DNA of 33,743 nucleotides from Bacillota bacterium (GCA_023415145.1 JAEZLW010000143.1:1-33743), one strand, 5' to 3'; positions 7,797 through 16,783 are shown, counted from the stretch's first letter. The notes: a model not told the origin generated them from the letters alone. A program made the numbers and translations.

Positions 7797-8894
7797 TCAA
7801 TCCTTCACTCCGCTTGTGCCCCAGCGAAGCTCCTCCTCATTAAGCGGCAACCTTTTTCCCACCGGTAAAATAGGCTCATACGCCATATGGGGTTCCGTTT
7901 GGTACCAGTAGGCGGTGGTGGACCAGTCATCGCTGCGGTGGTTGTTGTGACCATGCTCGATGGTCACCCGGATCTCCTTTTCAAAGGGTACCGGATCCTT
8001 GATGTGGTAGCGGTAATAGGTGATCTTGCCCTTCCAGTTTTCCTTGCCTCCAAGGATGATGCCATGATACGGCGCGCTGTATTCCTGCTGGGGGCACCAG
8101 GCCATGTTCACGTAGTCTTCTGTGCCTGTACCGTGCAGGCTCGGCGGCCAGCTCTCCCCATCCACAAAGATCATGTCGTCGCCTTCACCGGGCCAGTCCC
8201 ACATGTTGCTTTCCCGCAAATTGTGGATGTTGATGTTGCAGCCCACATAATGACCCGCGCCTTTTGCCTCCATGATGACATAATTCCCGGTACCGGTTGT
8301 GTTGCTGCCGCCAAAGCAGTAGAAGCGGTTGTCCAGGCCATTGCTTGAAATGCCTTCCGTGGGGCACTCCCTATGCCACCTGGCATGGAAGCGCAAAGAA
8401 TCCTCAGGAAGTTTCTCAAACTTGTCATAATCGATGTAGAAATAAAAGAGCAGCGGCTGCGTGCCCTGGTTCACCACCTCAATCCTTGCCTGTTGGGCAA
8501 AGGGCATGGGGAACCAGCAGTTGAAGCCCTTGCCGTTTTCCGGGCTCATTTGCAGGGGCTCGGATACGAAATTCTTCGTCACCCCATGGCCCATACCGAA
8601 AAAGTCGCCGATGGGTGCTTCCACGCTGGGCGTCTCTTCCCCGTCCCAGTACATGCGCAAAATCACACGGCGCAATAAGTACTTTTCATCTTGTGGTTTG
8701 TTCATCATTGTGAACCAAATGTGACAGATGCAGCCAGGACCTTGGATATCAGCCAGGGTGCGCGTTTGACCGGGTTCGATGGTCCACCTGTCCTCATTGC
8801 CGCCGGTGGCATCATGGCTGGAGACCCGAAGCCGCTTAACATTACGCTTCAAATGGATATTTGACAGATCACCGGGGACATAGCCTTTGCTCAT
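7797..8894 (-). CDS. Glycoside hydrolase family 172 protein (DUF2961)
   Basis: 365 aa. ATG at 8892-8894 with GGAGG upstream; the longer reading to 8954 overlaps the preceding gene and lacks a ribosome binding site. No signal peptide, so cytoplasmic. DUF2961 features are seen: an N-terminal DIQGPGCICHIWFT strand, YWDGEETPSVEAPIGDFFG (catalytic half of the family), FNCWFPMPF, and a C-terminal DDMIFVDGESWPPSLHGTGTEDY segment with acidic residues. Characterised GH172 enzymes act on alpha-D-fructofuranosides or D-arabinofuranosides, often as oligomers. Here it sits 44 bp after the ROK-SIS fusion and before the DUF1537 kinase, suggesting intracellular cleavage of an imported furanoside. Family is solid; the exact sugar is not known. 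Confidence 0.88.
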   Translation of the reverse strand: MSKGYVPGDLSNIHLKRNVKRLRVSSHDATGGNEDRWTIEPGQTRTLADIQGPGCICHIWFTMMNKPQDEKYLLRRVILRMYWDGEETPSVEAPIGDFFGMGHGVTKNFVSEPLQMSPENGKGFNCWFPMPFAQQARIEVVNQGTQPLLFYFYIDYDKFEKLPEDSLRFHARWHRECPTEGISSNGLDNRFYCFGGSNTTGTGNYVIMEAKGAGHYVGCNINIHNLRESNMWDWPGEGDDMIFVDGESWPPSLHGTGTEDYVNMAWCPQQEYSAPYHGIILGGKENWKGKITYYRYHIKDPVPFEKEIRVTIEHGHNNHRSDDWSTTAYWYQTEPHMAYEPILPVGKRLPLNEEELRWGTSGVKD

Positions 8895-8938
8895 TTGAAT
8901 ACTTCCTCCATATATGATTAATACCTGAATTTTATCAT

Positions 8939-10588
8939 CTACAATTCGGAACACAGTTTTTCCTCAAGCATAGCACATAAGGTATGATAAACAGGCAAAT
9001 GCAATTCCTGAACATCCGCCGGTGTGCAGCCGGGAACAACGATGGAATAGTCACATATGTGTTTGAGCTTTCCTCCTGATCCTCCCGTGAGTCCCAATGT
9101 AACAAGCCCGAGAGCCTTTGCCGTTTTCACCGCCAGCGTCACGTTTTTGGCATTTCCGCTCGTACTGATGCCAAGCAACACATCACCTGGACGTCCATAA
9201 CCAATAACCTGCTGCGAGGCGGTAAGAATTCCCTCCACATCGTTAGAAAAGGCGGTGGATAAAGCCGCGTGCTGGGTTAAAGCGATGGCCGGTAAAGCTC
9301 TTTGCAACTGGACTTCTCCTCCGGGGCAAATATCAATGAAGGACGGTTTCAACTTCTCCTGCAAGTCCTTGGGCAGCGGACGCTTCAAGTAAAATCCTTT
9401 CATCAATTCCCCAACGATATGGTCACAATCAGCACAGCTTCCTCCATTGCCTATCAAGAGCAACTTGCCGCCTTGCCTGAAGCATTTTTTAAGGGCATCA
9501 TATGCCTGCATGACTTGGTCCCGAATGCTATCCAATTGCGGGTGTCTTGAAAACAACCGCTCATAGTGGTCCAACACCCTTTCGTTCCGTTCCGGCCCTT
9601 CTTCCATCGGGTCGATCCCAAGCTCATGGAGCGCTACCATGATGCTGGCCAGATCACCCAGGCTTTCTCCTGTCATGGCGGGCAAAACACGAAGCCCCTT
9701 CAAGGAATAAGGAATGGCTTCTTTCTGAAGCTCCTTTTCCATGGCTGGCCGAAGTAAATCCTCACAGCGTACAAAAATGCTGCCGATTACAACGCATTCG
9801 GGGTTCAGCGTATCCACCAGAAGGCTGATGCCCCGGCCAAGCATGGTTCCGATGTGATGAAAAAACGCTGCCGCGTCACGGTCGCCAGCCTTTGCATAGT
9901 CCGCCAGAAGCTTTGCGTCAACCTCCTGCAGCGTGTGCCCGTCCCGTACCCAGATGGGAGGGAAGCCATCCTCTGTCATCCGCATGGTAAGCTCTACAGC
10001 CTGGCGGCCGATTCCGCCCCCGGATGTGAACCCTTCAAAAGACCCCGATTTTCCAAATCCCACCGGCCCATCCTCTTGAAGGCGAAGATGGCCCACTTCA
10101 CCGCCCATATCCGTATGGCCCCTTATCAACTGCCCCTGCGCGATGATCCCGGCGCCCATGCCTGTGCCCATGGTCAAAAAGACCATGTTTTGAGTGCCCC
10201 GCCCCGCACCCAGCTTCCACTCCACCAAAGCGCAGGCATTGGCGTCATTTTGCAAAAAGGATGGCACGCCATATCTTTCCGTAAGCATCTGGGGAAGAGG
10301 CACATTTTCCCAACCGGGAAGGTTGGGAGGAGAAAGGATATGCCCTACCCGGCTGTCCAACGGACCGCCACAACTAATGCCGATGGCTTTCAAGTCTTCT
10401 TTTCCCAGTCCGTTTCGAAGCAGGATATCATCGATGGCATCGGTCATCCGGTTCCATGTATACGTGAATCCTTTGCTTGTTTCTGTTGGAAAGCGTGTCT
10501 TGTCCTTCAACTGAATGCCTTGATCAAGACAGGCCAGCAACACGGCACATTTGGTTCCGCCGATATCAAGGCCGACAAAGTATTTCAT
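8939..10588 (-). CDS. ROK-family sugar kinase fused to a GmhA-like SIS domain
   Basis: 549 aa. ATG at 10586-10588 (MKYFVGLDIGGTK) with GGTGGGAG upstream; the longer TTG start at 10615 is not supported. Residues 1-325 are a ROK domain: DIGGTK at 8-13, catalytic Asp115 in QNDANA, GTGMGAG at 141-147 and EVGH at 164-167. The Zn-binding CxCGxxGCxE motif is replaced by VGFGKSGSFE (176-185), so both key Cys are lost. Residues about 335-549 are a SIS domain like sedoheptulose-7-phosphate isomerase GmhA: GNGGSCADCDH (380-390), PAIALT, GISTSGNAKNV (473-483). Kinase plus phosphosugar isomerase in one chain would let it phosphorylate a sugar and isomerise the product. It lies between the glycyl radical enzyme and the GH172 gene. 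Substrate unknown. Confidence 0.85.
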   Translation of the reverse strand: MKYFVGLDIGGTKCAVLLACLDQGIQLKDKTRFPTETSKGFTYTWNRMTDAIDDILLRNGLGKEDLKAIGISCGGPLDSRVGHILSPPNLPGWENVPLPQMLTERYGVPSFLQNDANACALVEWKLGAGRGTQNMVFLTMGTGMGAGIIAQGQLIRGHTDMGGEVGHLRLQEDGPVGFGKSGSFEGFTSGGGIGRQAVELTMRMTEDGFPPIWVRDGHTLQEVDAKLLADYAKAGDRDAAAFFHHIGTMLGRGISLLVDTLNPECVVIGSIFVRCEDLLRPAMEKELQKEAIPYSLKGLRVLPAMTGESLGDLASIMVALHELGIDPMEEGPERNERVLDHYERLFSRHPQLDSIRDQVMQAYDALKKCFRQGGKLLLIGNGGSCADCDHIVGELMKGFYLKRPLPKDLQEKLKPSFIDICPGGEVQLQRALPAIALTQHAALSTAFSNDVEGILTASQQVIGYGRPGDVLLGISTSGNAKNVTLAVKTAKALGLVTLGLTGGSGGKLKHICDYSIVVPGCTPADVQELHLPVYHTLCAMLEEKLCSEL

Positions 10589-10638
10589 AAAAGGCTCCCA
10601 CCTTTCATTTTGCAACCATCGGGATACCTGATGCCTTC

Positions 10639-12831
10639 TTAGGTATACCCTTCAAGCAGCCGGTCTACCACAAGCTGCCTGAATTCGGAAGAAAGCGTGC
10701 AGAAATAGGCCGTAAACCCGGTAACGCGCACAACCAAATCAGGAAACAGTGTAGGGTCGGCATGGGCATGCCGGATTTTTTGAGCATCCATGATGTTCAC
10801 ATTGATCAGTGTTCCGCCCAGCTCAAAGTGTGCTTTTATCAGAGAGCCGATTTTTACCGCGGCAGATTGCATGTCGCTGATATGGGGGTCCAGTTCCAGT
10901 TGGAAGGGAGCTGTGTTGCCATACCCTGACTGCACCAGGGCAATGGCAGTAGACTGTGCAGTGACGGCGCCATCCGGGCGAAATCCCGGCAATGGATTTG
11001 CCCCATGATTGATAGGTTCGCCAGCCCGCCGGCCATTGGGCGTTGCTCCTACGGTTTTGCCAAGGCGCACCGTGTACGACCAGGAAAACAGCCCTGGGAT
11101 CATCTTTACCTTCTTTACCGGCGTTGGTTTTGCCACGACGGCTCGGGAGAACATTCCGGAAATGCGGATGGCCCACACATCTCCAAGGCCTCCGCCGAAG
11201 CCGTACCGCGCGGAGCGGTTCAGAAGCAGGCGGAACCTTTCCCCCTCGACACCACTGAAATTGGATTTGATGTGTTCATATACTTCTTCAAATGTACACC
11301 GGCGCTCTTTTTCTATACGTTGCTCCAGCGCGGCAAAGGAATCTGCTGCTACGGCGATCCCTGAACCGTCCACCCCGATATTGTAAAACTCCATCCCTCC
11401 GTCACAGGCATCCAGGCCCTTTTCAACGGGACCATAACACATCAGATTGATGATAATCTCTGGAAGGTTGTACTTCTGATATGTCAGGTGAAAGTCTATC
11501 GCTTTTGCCACAGCATCGACAGCTTGGGTTACGTGTGACTCAAACAATTCAAAAAGCCGTTCGGTGGTTTTGGGCCCAGCCTCCGCCATCAACGCTTCGA
11601 AGGAAATCTCAAAGCATTTTGCCAGATTGATTTTGATGCAGTCATTAATGGTATATTCCTTGCCTGGGATCGCCATCCAATTGCAGCCCACCGCTATGCG
11701 TTCGCGCGCCAAAGCCACAGTATAGCCATTGCGCATAAAGCCCTCGCATAACGCCTTGTCACCAGAAAACCGGGGCCATCCGTTTTTGTACTTTAATAGA
11801 TATTCCACGCCCTTTTGAAAGAGTTCGGGGTCCAGGCAATCATGTACACGGATGGTGATATTTGCCGCAATGTTCAAGTGCGCGCAGGCTTCTAGGATCA
11901 GGAAGGAAAGCCTGCTGGTCATATCCTTCCCTTGAGCATCAGGACCTCCGATCTGATAATACCTTGTATCAGCCAGCAGCAGCCCCGCAATAAAGAAAAT
12001 GGCGTCCTCCTCATCGATTAAGCCGGTTTTCATATCCCTTTGGTAATACGGAAGGAGAAGCTCATCCAGCTGTCCGCCCGCGCCATCCCGGTTGTACGAC
12101 CGTCCCGCCATGTTGTACCAGGCTAGGAATTGGCAAGCTTCGCGCATGGTGCGGGGGGGATTCTCAACAATCCATTCGTTGCAGGCCTTCATGGCTTTCA
12201 GGTTGCTTAGGTACCAGTCATCCGTCTCCATGGAAATCTGCCGTTCAATTTCCGAAACGGTATTTTGGATCCACTCTTGAATTCCCCGGATAGCCGTTTC
12301 CTCCGCATAGTAGAAATCACGCTGATCCTGCGTTTCATTGTTGATGGCAGAATAATGCCGGACCTTCTGAAGCACCCCGCCCCATCCAAGCGAAAGACCG
12401 AGCTTCAAATCGCCGCACATGTGCTGCTGCGATCCGATACCATGATAAATGTCGTATTTATCAAAAACAGGCTGCATGGACGAATAATCGTACTTTGGGT
12501 TCCAGCCTCCGTCTTCATTTTTCCCGGTGCGAAGGCGCCCCAAAAAATAGTACATACCGCCCGCCATCGTGCTGTTTTTGTTGACATACGGTGGCATGAT
12601 TCTGCACAACTTCCGAAAGTTTTCCGCACACCCTGTAAAGCCGTAAAACATGCCGTCGGGGGCGTTGGGTATATTCTCCCAATGAAACCCGTCAGGCGGA
12701 ATATGCGTGTTGTAGTCATCCTCATCGGTGGCGCCGTAACGTTTTGATTTATCAATCGTTTCCTGAACTTTATGCGCCCTCAGCTGCGCATACCTTTCCT
12801 GATAAATGGCCGTTTTATCTAATGTTTTCAC
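10639..12831 (-). CDS. Glycyl radical enzyme (pyruvate formate-lyase-like family), divergent active site
   Basis: 730 aa, close to the family norm. The C-terminal glycyl-radical loop is VRVTGFTAYF with Gly705 as the probable radical site. The catalytic Cys is Cys383 in the sequence AVGCNWMAIPG. Most eliminases and decarboxylases of the family have GCVE, with an acidic residue two positions after the Cys; here that residue is Trp, and the CC of pyruvate formate-lyase is also absent. The N-terminal GHxxPDY-type segment is replaced by YHGIGSQQHMCGDL (129-142). The activase gene ends 4 bp upstream, so the pair is certainly functional together. The enzyme is oxygen-sensitive and cytoplasmic. It is not one of the classes I recognise. 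The operon context suggests a sugar-derived substrate, but this is inference. Confidence 0.9.
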   Translation of the reverse strand: MKTLDKTAIYQERYAQLRAHKVQETIDKSKRYGATDEDDYNTHIPPDGFHWENIPNAPDGMFYGFTGCAENFRKLCRIMPPYVNKNSTMAGGMYYFLGRLRTGKNEDGGWNPKYDYSSMQPVFDKYDIYHGIGSQQHMCGDLKLGLSLGWGGVLQKVRHYSAINNETQDQRDFYYAEETAIRGIQEWIQNTVSEIERQISMETDDWYLSNLKAMKACNEWIVENPPRTMREACQFLAWYNMAGRSYNRDGAGGQLDELLLPYYQRDMKTGLIDEEDAIFFIAGLLLADTRYYQIGGPDAQGKDMTSRLSFLILEACAHLNIAANITIRVHDCLDPELFQKGVEYLLKYKNGWPRFSGDKALCEGFMRNGYTVALARERIAVGCNWMAIPGKEYTINDCIKINLAKCFEISFEALMAEAGPKTTERLFELFESHVTQAVDAVAKAIDFHLTYQKYNLPEIIINLMCYGPVEKGLDACDGGMEFYNIGVDGSGIAVAADSFAALEQRIEKERRCTFEEVYEHIKSNFSGVEGERFRLLLNRSARYGFGGGLGDVWAIRISGMFSRAVVAKPTPVKKVKMIPGLFSWSYTVRLGKTVGATPNGRRAGEPINHGANPLPGFRPDGAVTAQSTAIALVQSGYGNTAPFQLELDPHISDMQSAAVKIGSLIKAHFELGGTLINVNIMDAQKIRHAHADPTLFPDLVVRVTGFTAYFCTLSSEFRQLVVDRLLEGYT

Positions 12832-12835
12832 AGCG

Positions 12836-13717
12836 CTATACCCCCATGATCTGTGTTTTTACTCCGTGAGAAAGTACAGCATCCCGCAGCACCGCCATTT
12901 GAGCCTTGGACGGTGATTTTTGTCCGACGAGCGTATAAGGCTTGCTCAACCACCGCCACTTTTGCTCTGCAAACGGGTTATATGGCAGCAGTTCATAATA
13001 GAGTATCCTTGGAACAGCAGCCAGGAAGGCGGCAACTTTTTCGACCTCGCCGTCATTGATACCCATCAGCACAGGCGTGCGGACAATGATTGGGCAATCA
13101 AGATGAGACAGAAGAGCGATATTCTTCAGAACGCTCCTGTTGGAGATGCCAGTCAGACTCTTATGCAGTTCATCATCCATTGCCTTGATATCACACATGA
13201 CCAACTGCGCGTTTTTCAGAACGTCGTGCATTTGTTCCCAAGGCAAGGACAAATTGGTTTCAACGGCATATCGCACTCCCTCCCGCAGGCATCTTGTTGA
13301 CATTTCAGTAAGAAAGTCATTTTGCAGAAAAGGTTCTCCACCCGTAAACGTCACACCGCCATCAGTTCCGTAATATGGAAGATCAAGCAGGATTTCTTTC
13401 ATCAAAGCGTCTGGGGAATAGTAGTTGCCGACACAAACACGCGCGCCGGCATAGCATGCATCAACGCAGGCAAAGCAGCGGGTGCAGCGGGGTAGGTCGC
13501 TTATCGCCATGTATTTGCACGCCAGTTCGCATTTTCCACAGCCCAGGCATTTCTCCGGGAACAGCATCAGCTCCGGTTCAGGCAGGATTGTCTCCGGATT
13601 ATGGCACCAAAGGCAGCGCATATTGCAGCCCTTGAAAAATACGGCCGTACGAATCCCAAAGCCATCATGTACACTGAACCGCTGAATATCGGTTATCAAA
13701 CCTTGCACGTTGTCCAT
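12836..13717 (-). CDS. Glycyl radical enzyme activating protein (radical SAM, PflA-type)
   Basis: 293 aa. The radical-SAM cluster motif CX3CX2C is CNMRCLWC (Cys31, 35, 38), followed by an inserted ferredoxin-like domain with two CX2CX2CX3C clusters (Cys57/60/63/67 and Cys78/81/84/88), as in activases of non-PFL glycyl radical enzymes. DGGVTFTGGEP supplies the GGE SAM-binding motif. It uses S-adenosylmethionine to abstract a hydrogen from Gly705 of the adjacent enzyme. The gap to the target gene is 4 bp, so translation is probably coupled. ATG at 13717; the preceding gene is 45 bp away. Identification is very secure. Confidence 0.95.
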   Translation of the reverse strand: MDNVQGLITDIQRFSVHDGFGIRTAVFFKGCNMRCLWCHNPETILPEPELMLFPEKCLGCGKCELACKYMAISDLPRCTRCFACVDACYAGARVCVGNYYSPDALMKEILLDLPYYGTDGGVTFTGGEPFLQNDFLTEMSTRCLREGVRYAVETNLSLPWEQMHDVLKNAQLVMCDIKAMDDELHKSLTGISNRSVLKNIALLSHLDCPIIVRTPVLMGINDGEVEKVAAFLAAVPRILYYELLPYNPFAEQKWRWLSKPYTLVGQKSPSKAQMAVLRDAVLSHGVKTQIMGV

Positions 13718-13762
13718 CTCATCGCCCGCTTCCTAAGCCGGGAAGCATATGCACAGCTTCTG

Positions 13763-14758
13763 CTAACGCTTCAAAATGTGTTTTAGTATTGAGCATTCCA
13801 CCGGGTCGTCCGTTTCCCCAAAGGCTCCCAAAGCATCATTGTAATCGATAAATGCGCGGACAGCTTCCTCCACAGGATACTTCCATTGAAAATCGGGATA
13901 GTCGGCAAGGAATCCCTCCATGGAGAAGCTTGTGTCATAGCGCGTATTGTCATTGGGCAGGTTTTCCTCAAAGATGCGGTAATCGGCCCATTCGTATACC
14001 TTTTCAGTTGGTACATGGACAAAGTTAGGTGTCACACCCAGCGCGTCGGCAAAAAGCCGGATATATTCATCGTAAGTCCTCGCATAACGAGAACCGCAGT
14101 TGTAGGATTTACTGTAGCTTTGCGGCGACAGCACAACTTTGGCGATCATTCTTCCGGTATCCTTGGCATTGCTTGCATGAATGAGTATGTTCCCCCCGTC
14201 AAGGCTCATAACGGGCAGCCCGGCGCGAAGGCGCGGAACCAGCGTATACCCACCTTTGCGGGAAAGCGCGGTCTTGGCAAAGCGTTTTCCCATGGAATAA
14301 GCGGGGCGCATGACTGTAACAGGCGTTTTGCGCATATAATCGCGGAGAAGCGCTTCACAGGCAAGCTTGTCCACCGCATAACGGCAATTGGGCGGACGGC
14401 GCGGATCGCTTTCCCGCATGGGAAGATTCGACAGGGGGTATCCGTAAATGTCGCACGTACTGATAAAAACATATTGATTCAAGAAGCCGTCCAGTAATGG
14501 CAGGATCAGCGCCATCTGCGACGGGCGGAAGCAACAAAAATCAACGATGGCGTCAGGCTTTACCGCGTCCAACACGGCATTGAAAGCATTGAAGTCGGAG
14601 CGGTCTCCGTAATGCATCGCGCATCGGGCCGCGATGCCGTCATCGTCAGGGCTGTTGGGAAGAGTGAAAATACTGACACGGTGATTCTCTTCCAGCAATG
14701 CTTCCGCGGCGGATGTCGAGATGTTGCCAGGGCCACCGATAAACAGAATGTTGCCCAT
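13763..14758 (-). CDS. NAD-dependent epimerase/dehydratase (extended SDR)
   Basis: 331 aa. ATG at 14756-14758 with GAGGAGG upstream. The N-terminal nucleotide-binding loop reads FIGGPGNISTS (residues 6-16), a variant of GxxGxxG, and the catalytic YxxxK is Tyr127/Lys131 in CRYAVDKLAC. FISTCDIYG (98-106) provides the Ser/Thr of the triad. Typical of NAD-dependent sugar or nucleotide-sugar epimerases, dehydratases or reductases. It follows the LacI-type regulator by 34 bp and precedes the activase by 45 bp, so it is part of the glycyl-radical-enzyme operon. The substrate may be a free or phosphorylated sugar rather than a nucleotide sugar, given the context; this is inference. Confidence 0.88.
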   Translation of the reverse strand: MGNILFIGGPGNISTSAAEALLEENHRVSIFTLPNSPDDDGIAARCAMHYGDRSDFNAFNAVLDAVKPDAIVDFCCFRPSQMALILPLLDGFLNQYVFISTCDIYGYPLSNLPMRESDPRRPPNCRYAVDKLACEALLRDYMRKTPVTVMRPAYSMGKRFAKTALSRKGGYTLVPRLRAGLPVMSLDGGNILIHASNAKDTGRMIAKVVLSPQSYSKSYNCGSRYARTYDEYIRLFADALGVTPNFVHVPTEKVYEWADYRIFEENLPNDNTRYDTSFSMEGFLADYPDFQWKYPVEEAVRAFIDYNDALGAFGETDDPVECSILKHILKR

Positions 14759-14792
14759 GTGTCCTCCTCATGAATACACGAAATGAATCAGA

Positions 14793-15797
14793 TCAGGCAT
14801 ATGGACTGCAGGAATCCCTGGAGATAAGCTTCAGATCCAGTGCAATTTCCAGTTGCCCAGTACCACTTTTCTCCATTAACTGAACGATGATATTTGCCCC
14901 CTCCACCCCGATTTTCCTCTTGCTTTTTCGAATTGTGGTGAGAGATGGGATCAGGTATTTGCTGAATTCCATATCATCAAAGCCCATCACTGAAATATGC
15001 TCAGGCGCATGTTTCATATTGGCTGCGCAGGCTTTCAGGACACCCACTGCCATCAGGTCATTTGCAGCGAAGATGGCCGTGGGCGGTTCAGGTAGCGCCA
15101 GCAGTTCCTCCGTCGCTGTGTATCCTGATTCAGGTTGAAAGTTCCCCAGCTTCATGTATTCTTTTACAAAGGGGATATTGTGCTGCTTCAGTGCGCTCAG
15201 GTAAGCGGAGCAGCGCAAGCGGGTGGAAACAATATTACCGGGCCCCTGAATGTGTGCGATACGCGTATGGCCAAGGGATATAAGGTGTTCCATCCCCACA
15301 AGCACACCCTTATGCTCGTTAGCATATACGCAGGACACCCCGATATCGGAGGTGTTCCGGTTCAACACCACAAAGGGCACATTACGGCTTGCCAATTGCA
15401 TGATGATGTCCATATCCGATTCCATTAAGTATACAAACATGATTCCATCAAAATGAATATTTGCTATCACACTGTCCAAAACCTGAACAGATTGCACCTT
15501 GCGGTAAACAAGGGTATATCTTGATGGGAGGACCGAGTTGATTCCATCCATGATCTCATAGGAAAAAGATGCGGGATAGGACGATATGCCCTCCGACACG
15601 AGAAGCAGAATGTTTCCTGACTGGCTTGCTACCAGGTTTTTCGCTGCCATATTGGGGGTATAGTGGAGCTCTTCCGCGATTGTTTTTATCTTTTCCCGTG
15701 TCTTTTCCGATATCAGGGGGCTATTGTTTAATGCCCTGGAAACGGTGCTGTGGGACACCTTTGCGATCCGGGCAATATCAAATATGGTAATAGCCAT
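14793..15797 (-). CDS. LacI-family transcriptional regulator (glycyl-radical-enzyme operon)
   Basis: 334 aa. ATG at 15795-15797 (MAITIFDIARIAK) with GGGAG eight bases upstream. The N-terminal helix-turn-helix is typical of LacI (ARIAKVSHSTVSRALNNS, then YTPNMAAKNL hinge helix). The rest is a periplasmic-binding-protein-like effector domain (for example HIQGPGNIVSTRLR and PTAIFAANDLMAVGVL). It is the first gene of the operon and so is probably autoregulated; its promoter at 15830-15858 contains a 10-bp palindrome in the spacer. The effector is expected to be a sugar or phosphosugar used by the downstream enzymes. Confidence 0.92.
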   Translation of the reverse strand: MAITIFDIARIAKVSHSTVSRALNNSPLISEKTREKIKTIAEELHYTPNMAAKNLVASQSGNILLLVSEGISSYPASFSYEIMDGINSVLPSRYTLVYRKVQSVQVLDSVIANIHFDGIMFVYLMESDMDIIMQLASRNVPFVVLNRNTSDIGVSCVYANEHKGVLVGMEHLISLGHTRIAHIQGPGNIVSTRLRCSAYLSALKQHNIPFVKEYMKLGNFQPESGYTATEELLALPEPPTAIFAANDLMAVGVLKACAANMKHAPEHISVMGFDDMEFSKYLIPSLTTIRKSKRKIGVEGANIIVQLMEKSGTGQLEIALDLKLISRDSCSPYA

Positions 15798-15829
15798 CGA
15801 AAGAGCTCCCATCCATGGTGTTTTTTAAC

Positions 15830-15858
15830 ATCATACAATATAAATGATCATTCATCAA
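15830..15858 (-). promoter_or_regulatory. Promoter of the LacI/glycyl-radical-enzyme operon with palindrome in the spacer
   Basis: Minus strand TTGATG (15853-15858), 17-bp spacer, TATGAT (15830-15835). The spacer holds the perfect palindrome AATGATCATT (15843-15852), extended to ATGAATGATCATTTAT with two mismatches. A repressor bound there would block RNA polymerase, so it is a candidate operator for the gene just downstream. Confidence 0.65.
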
Positions 15859-15953
15859 GCAAACGGTATTCTCCAATAAAACTATACATTCCAAGCTTCA
15901 ATGGTTAATCCAAAAATATACTTATATTAACGAATAAGTGCACTGTGGTCCAG

Positions 15954-16000
15954 ATCAGCTATCCCGTCCTGCTTTTGGGATTTCATCATGGATAGCTGAT
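15954..16000. repeat. Inverted repeat, 11 bp perfect arms
   Basis: ATCAGCTATCC (15954-15964) and GGATAGCTGAT (15990-16000) with a 25-bp loop. No T-tract follows on either strand, so it is a poor terminator. It lies exactly at the broken 3' end of the reductase pseudogene. Confidence 0.5.
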
Positions 16001-16002
16001 AT

Positions 16003-16765
16003 GCAGATTATACGGAAACCCGGCAGAAAATCCGAGTTAATATCATAAGCATTTTTGCATTAATGACGGTTGACCCTGCCAGCCAACCTTTTATTGTATC
16101 AAAAACCAATTTGGGTTCCGTGCCCATTTTTACGGCCAACGACATTCCTTCCACCACGGCCGCATTATTGATGGCCACAATAATCTGGTTGACTAGTTTT
16201 GCTGTATTGCTGCTCCGAAATCTCCCACAAGCGTGGCTGCCGTCCCCATGCACAGCAACATTTCCTATTCTCTTCAAGCACTTTTTTGGGCCCACCGCAC
16301 ATAATGGACAACATTCCGTCTATCACTTTGTTTCTCCACCGTTCACCGGACAGTCAAGATAAATGATTCCTTTTTGAGAACAGATGGAAGAAATTTCGCT
16401 GGATGCAATGGGTGAGATGGAACCCATGTCCAATAGAATCAGGTTGTCTTTAGTCCCGCCAAAAGCCGTTTTCTCCAAGAACAATCTGCTTCACCTTTGG
16501 AGAATCTGGCAGAATGGTAATTAACACTTCACAGTTGGCCACCACCACTGATGGATTCGGAGCGCTGCAAGCCCCAAAGACTTCCATGGCCCTTACATGC
16601 TCTGGAACAACATCATTGACAATCAGGGGATAGACATGCTTAATAAGATTTTGAGCCTGATTTGAATAATACCGTTCAAGCTACGGTATCATCCGGGATC
16701 AATCTTCCCATTACACAACAGGTGCTCACGGTTTATCCATGATACCAAGGCCGATAAAACCTGTT
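16003..16765 (-). pseudogene. Decayed 3-hydroxyisobutyrate dehydrogenase / tartronate-semialdehyde reductase family gene
   Basis: In shifting frames the minus strand spells the family in order: GFIGLGIM (NAD-binding loop, near 16750), NLIKHVYPLIVNDVVPEHV, VLITILPDSPKVKQIV, NLILLDMGSISPIASSEI, YLDCPVNGGETK, IDGMLSIMCGG, then KLVNQIIVAINNAAVVEGM and TIKGWLAGSTVINAKM. At least four frameshifts and an internal stop separate these pieces. The start codon and the last 90 or so residues are missing. The living family reduces tartronate semialdehyde or related short-chain acids. It follows the transketolase fragment, so both look like the abandoned tail of the ABC/GH140 operon. Confidence 0.8.
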
Positions 16766-16783
16766 GTTAATGATTTATTTCTC

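Noticed and set aside
9854..10642. 262-aa plus-strand open frame
   Set aside because: Antisense to the ROK-SIS gene, whose motifs and codon pattern are clear; no protein family signs.
13886..14497. 203-aa plus-strand open frame
   Set aside because: Antisense shadow of the epimerase gene; no ribosome binding site or recognisable domain.
15954..16000. Terminator of the GH140 operon
   Set aside because: The stem is perfect but the loop is long and no T-run follows on either strand, so I list it only as an inverted repeat.
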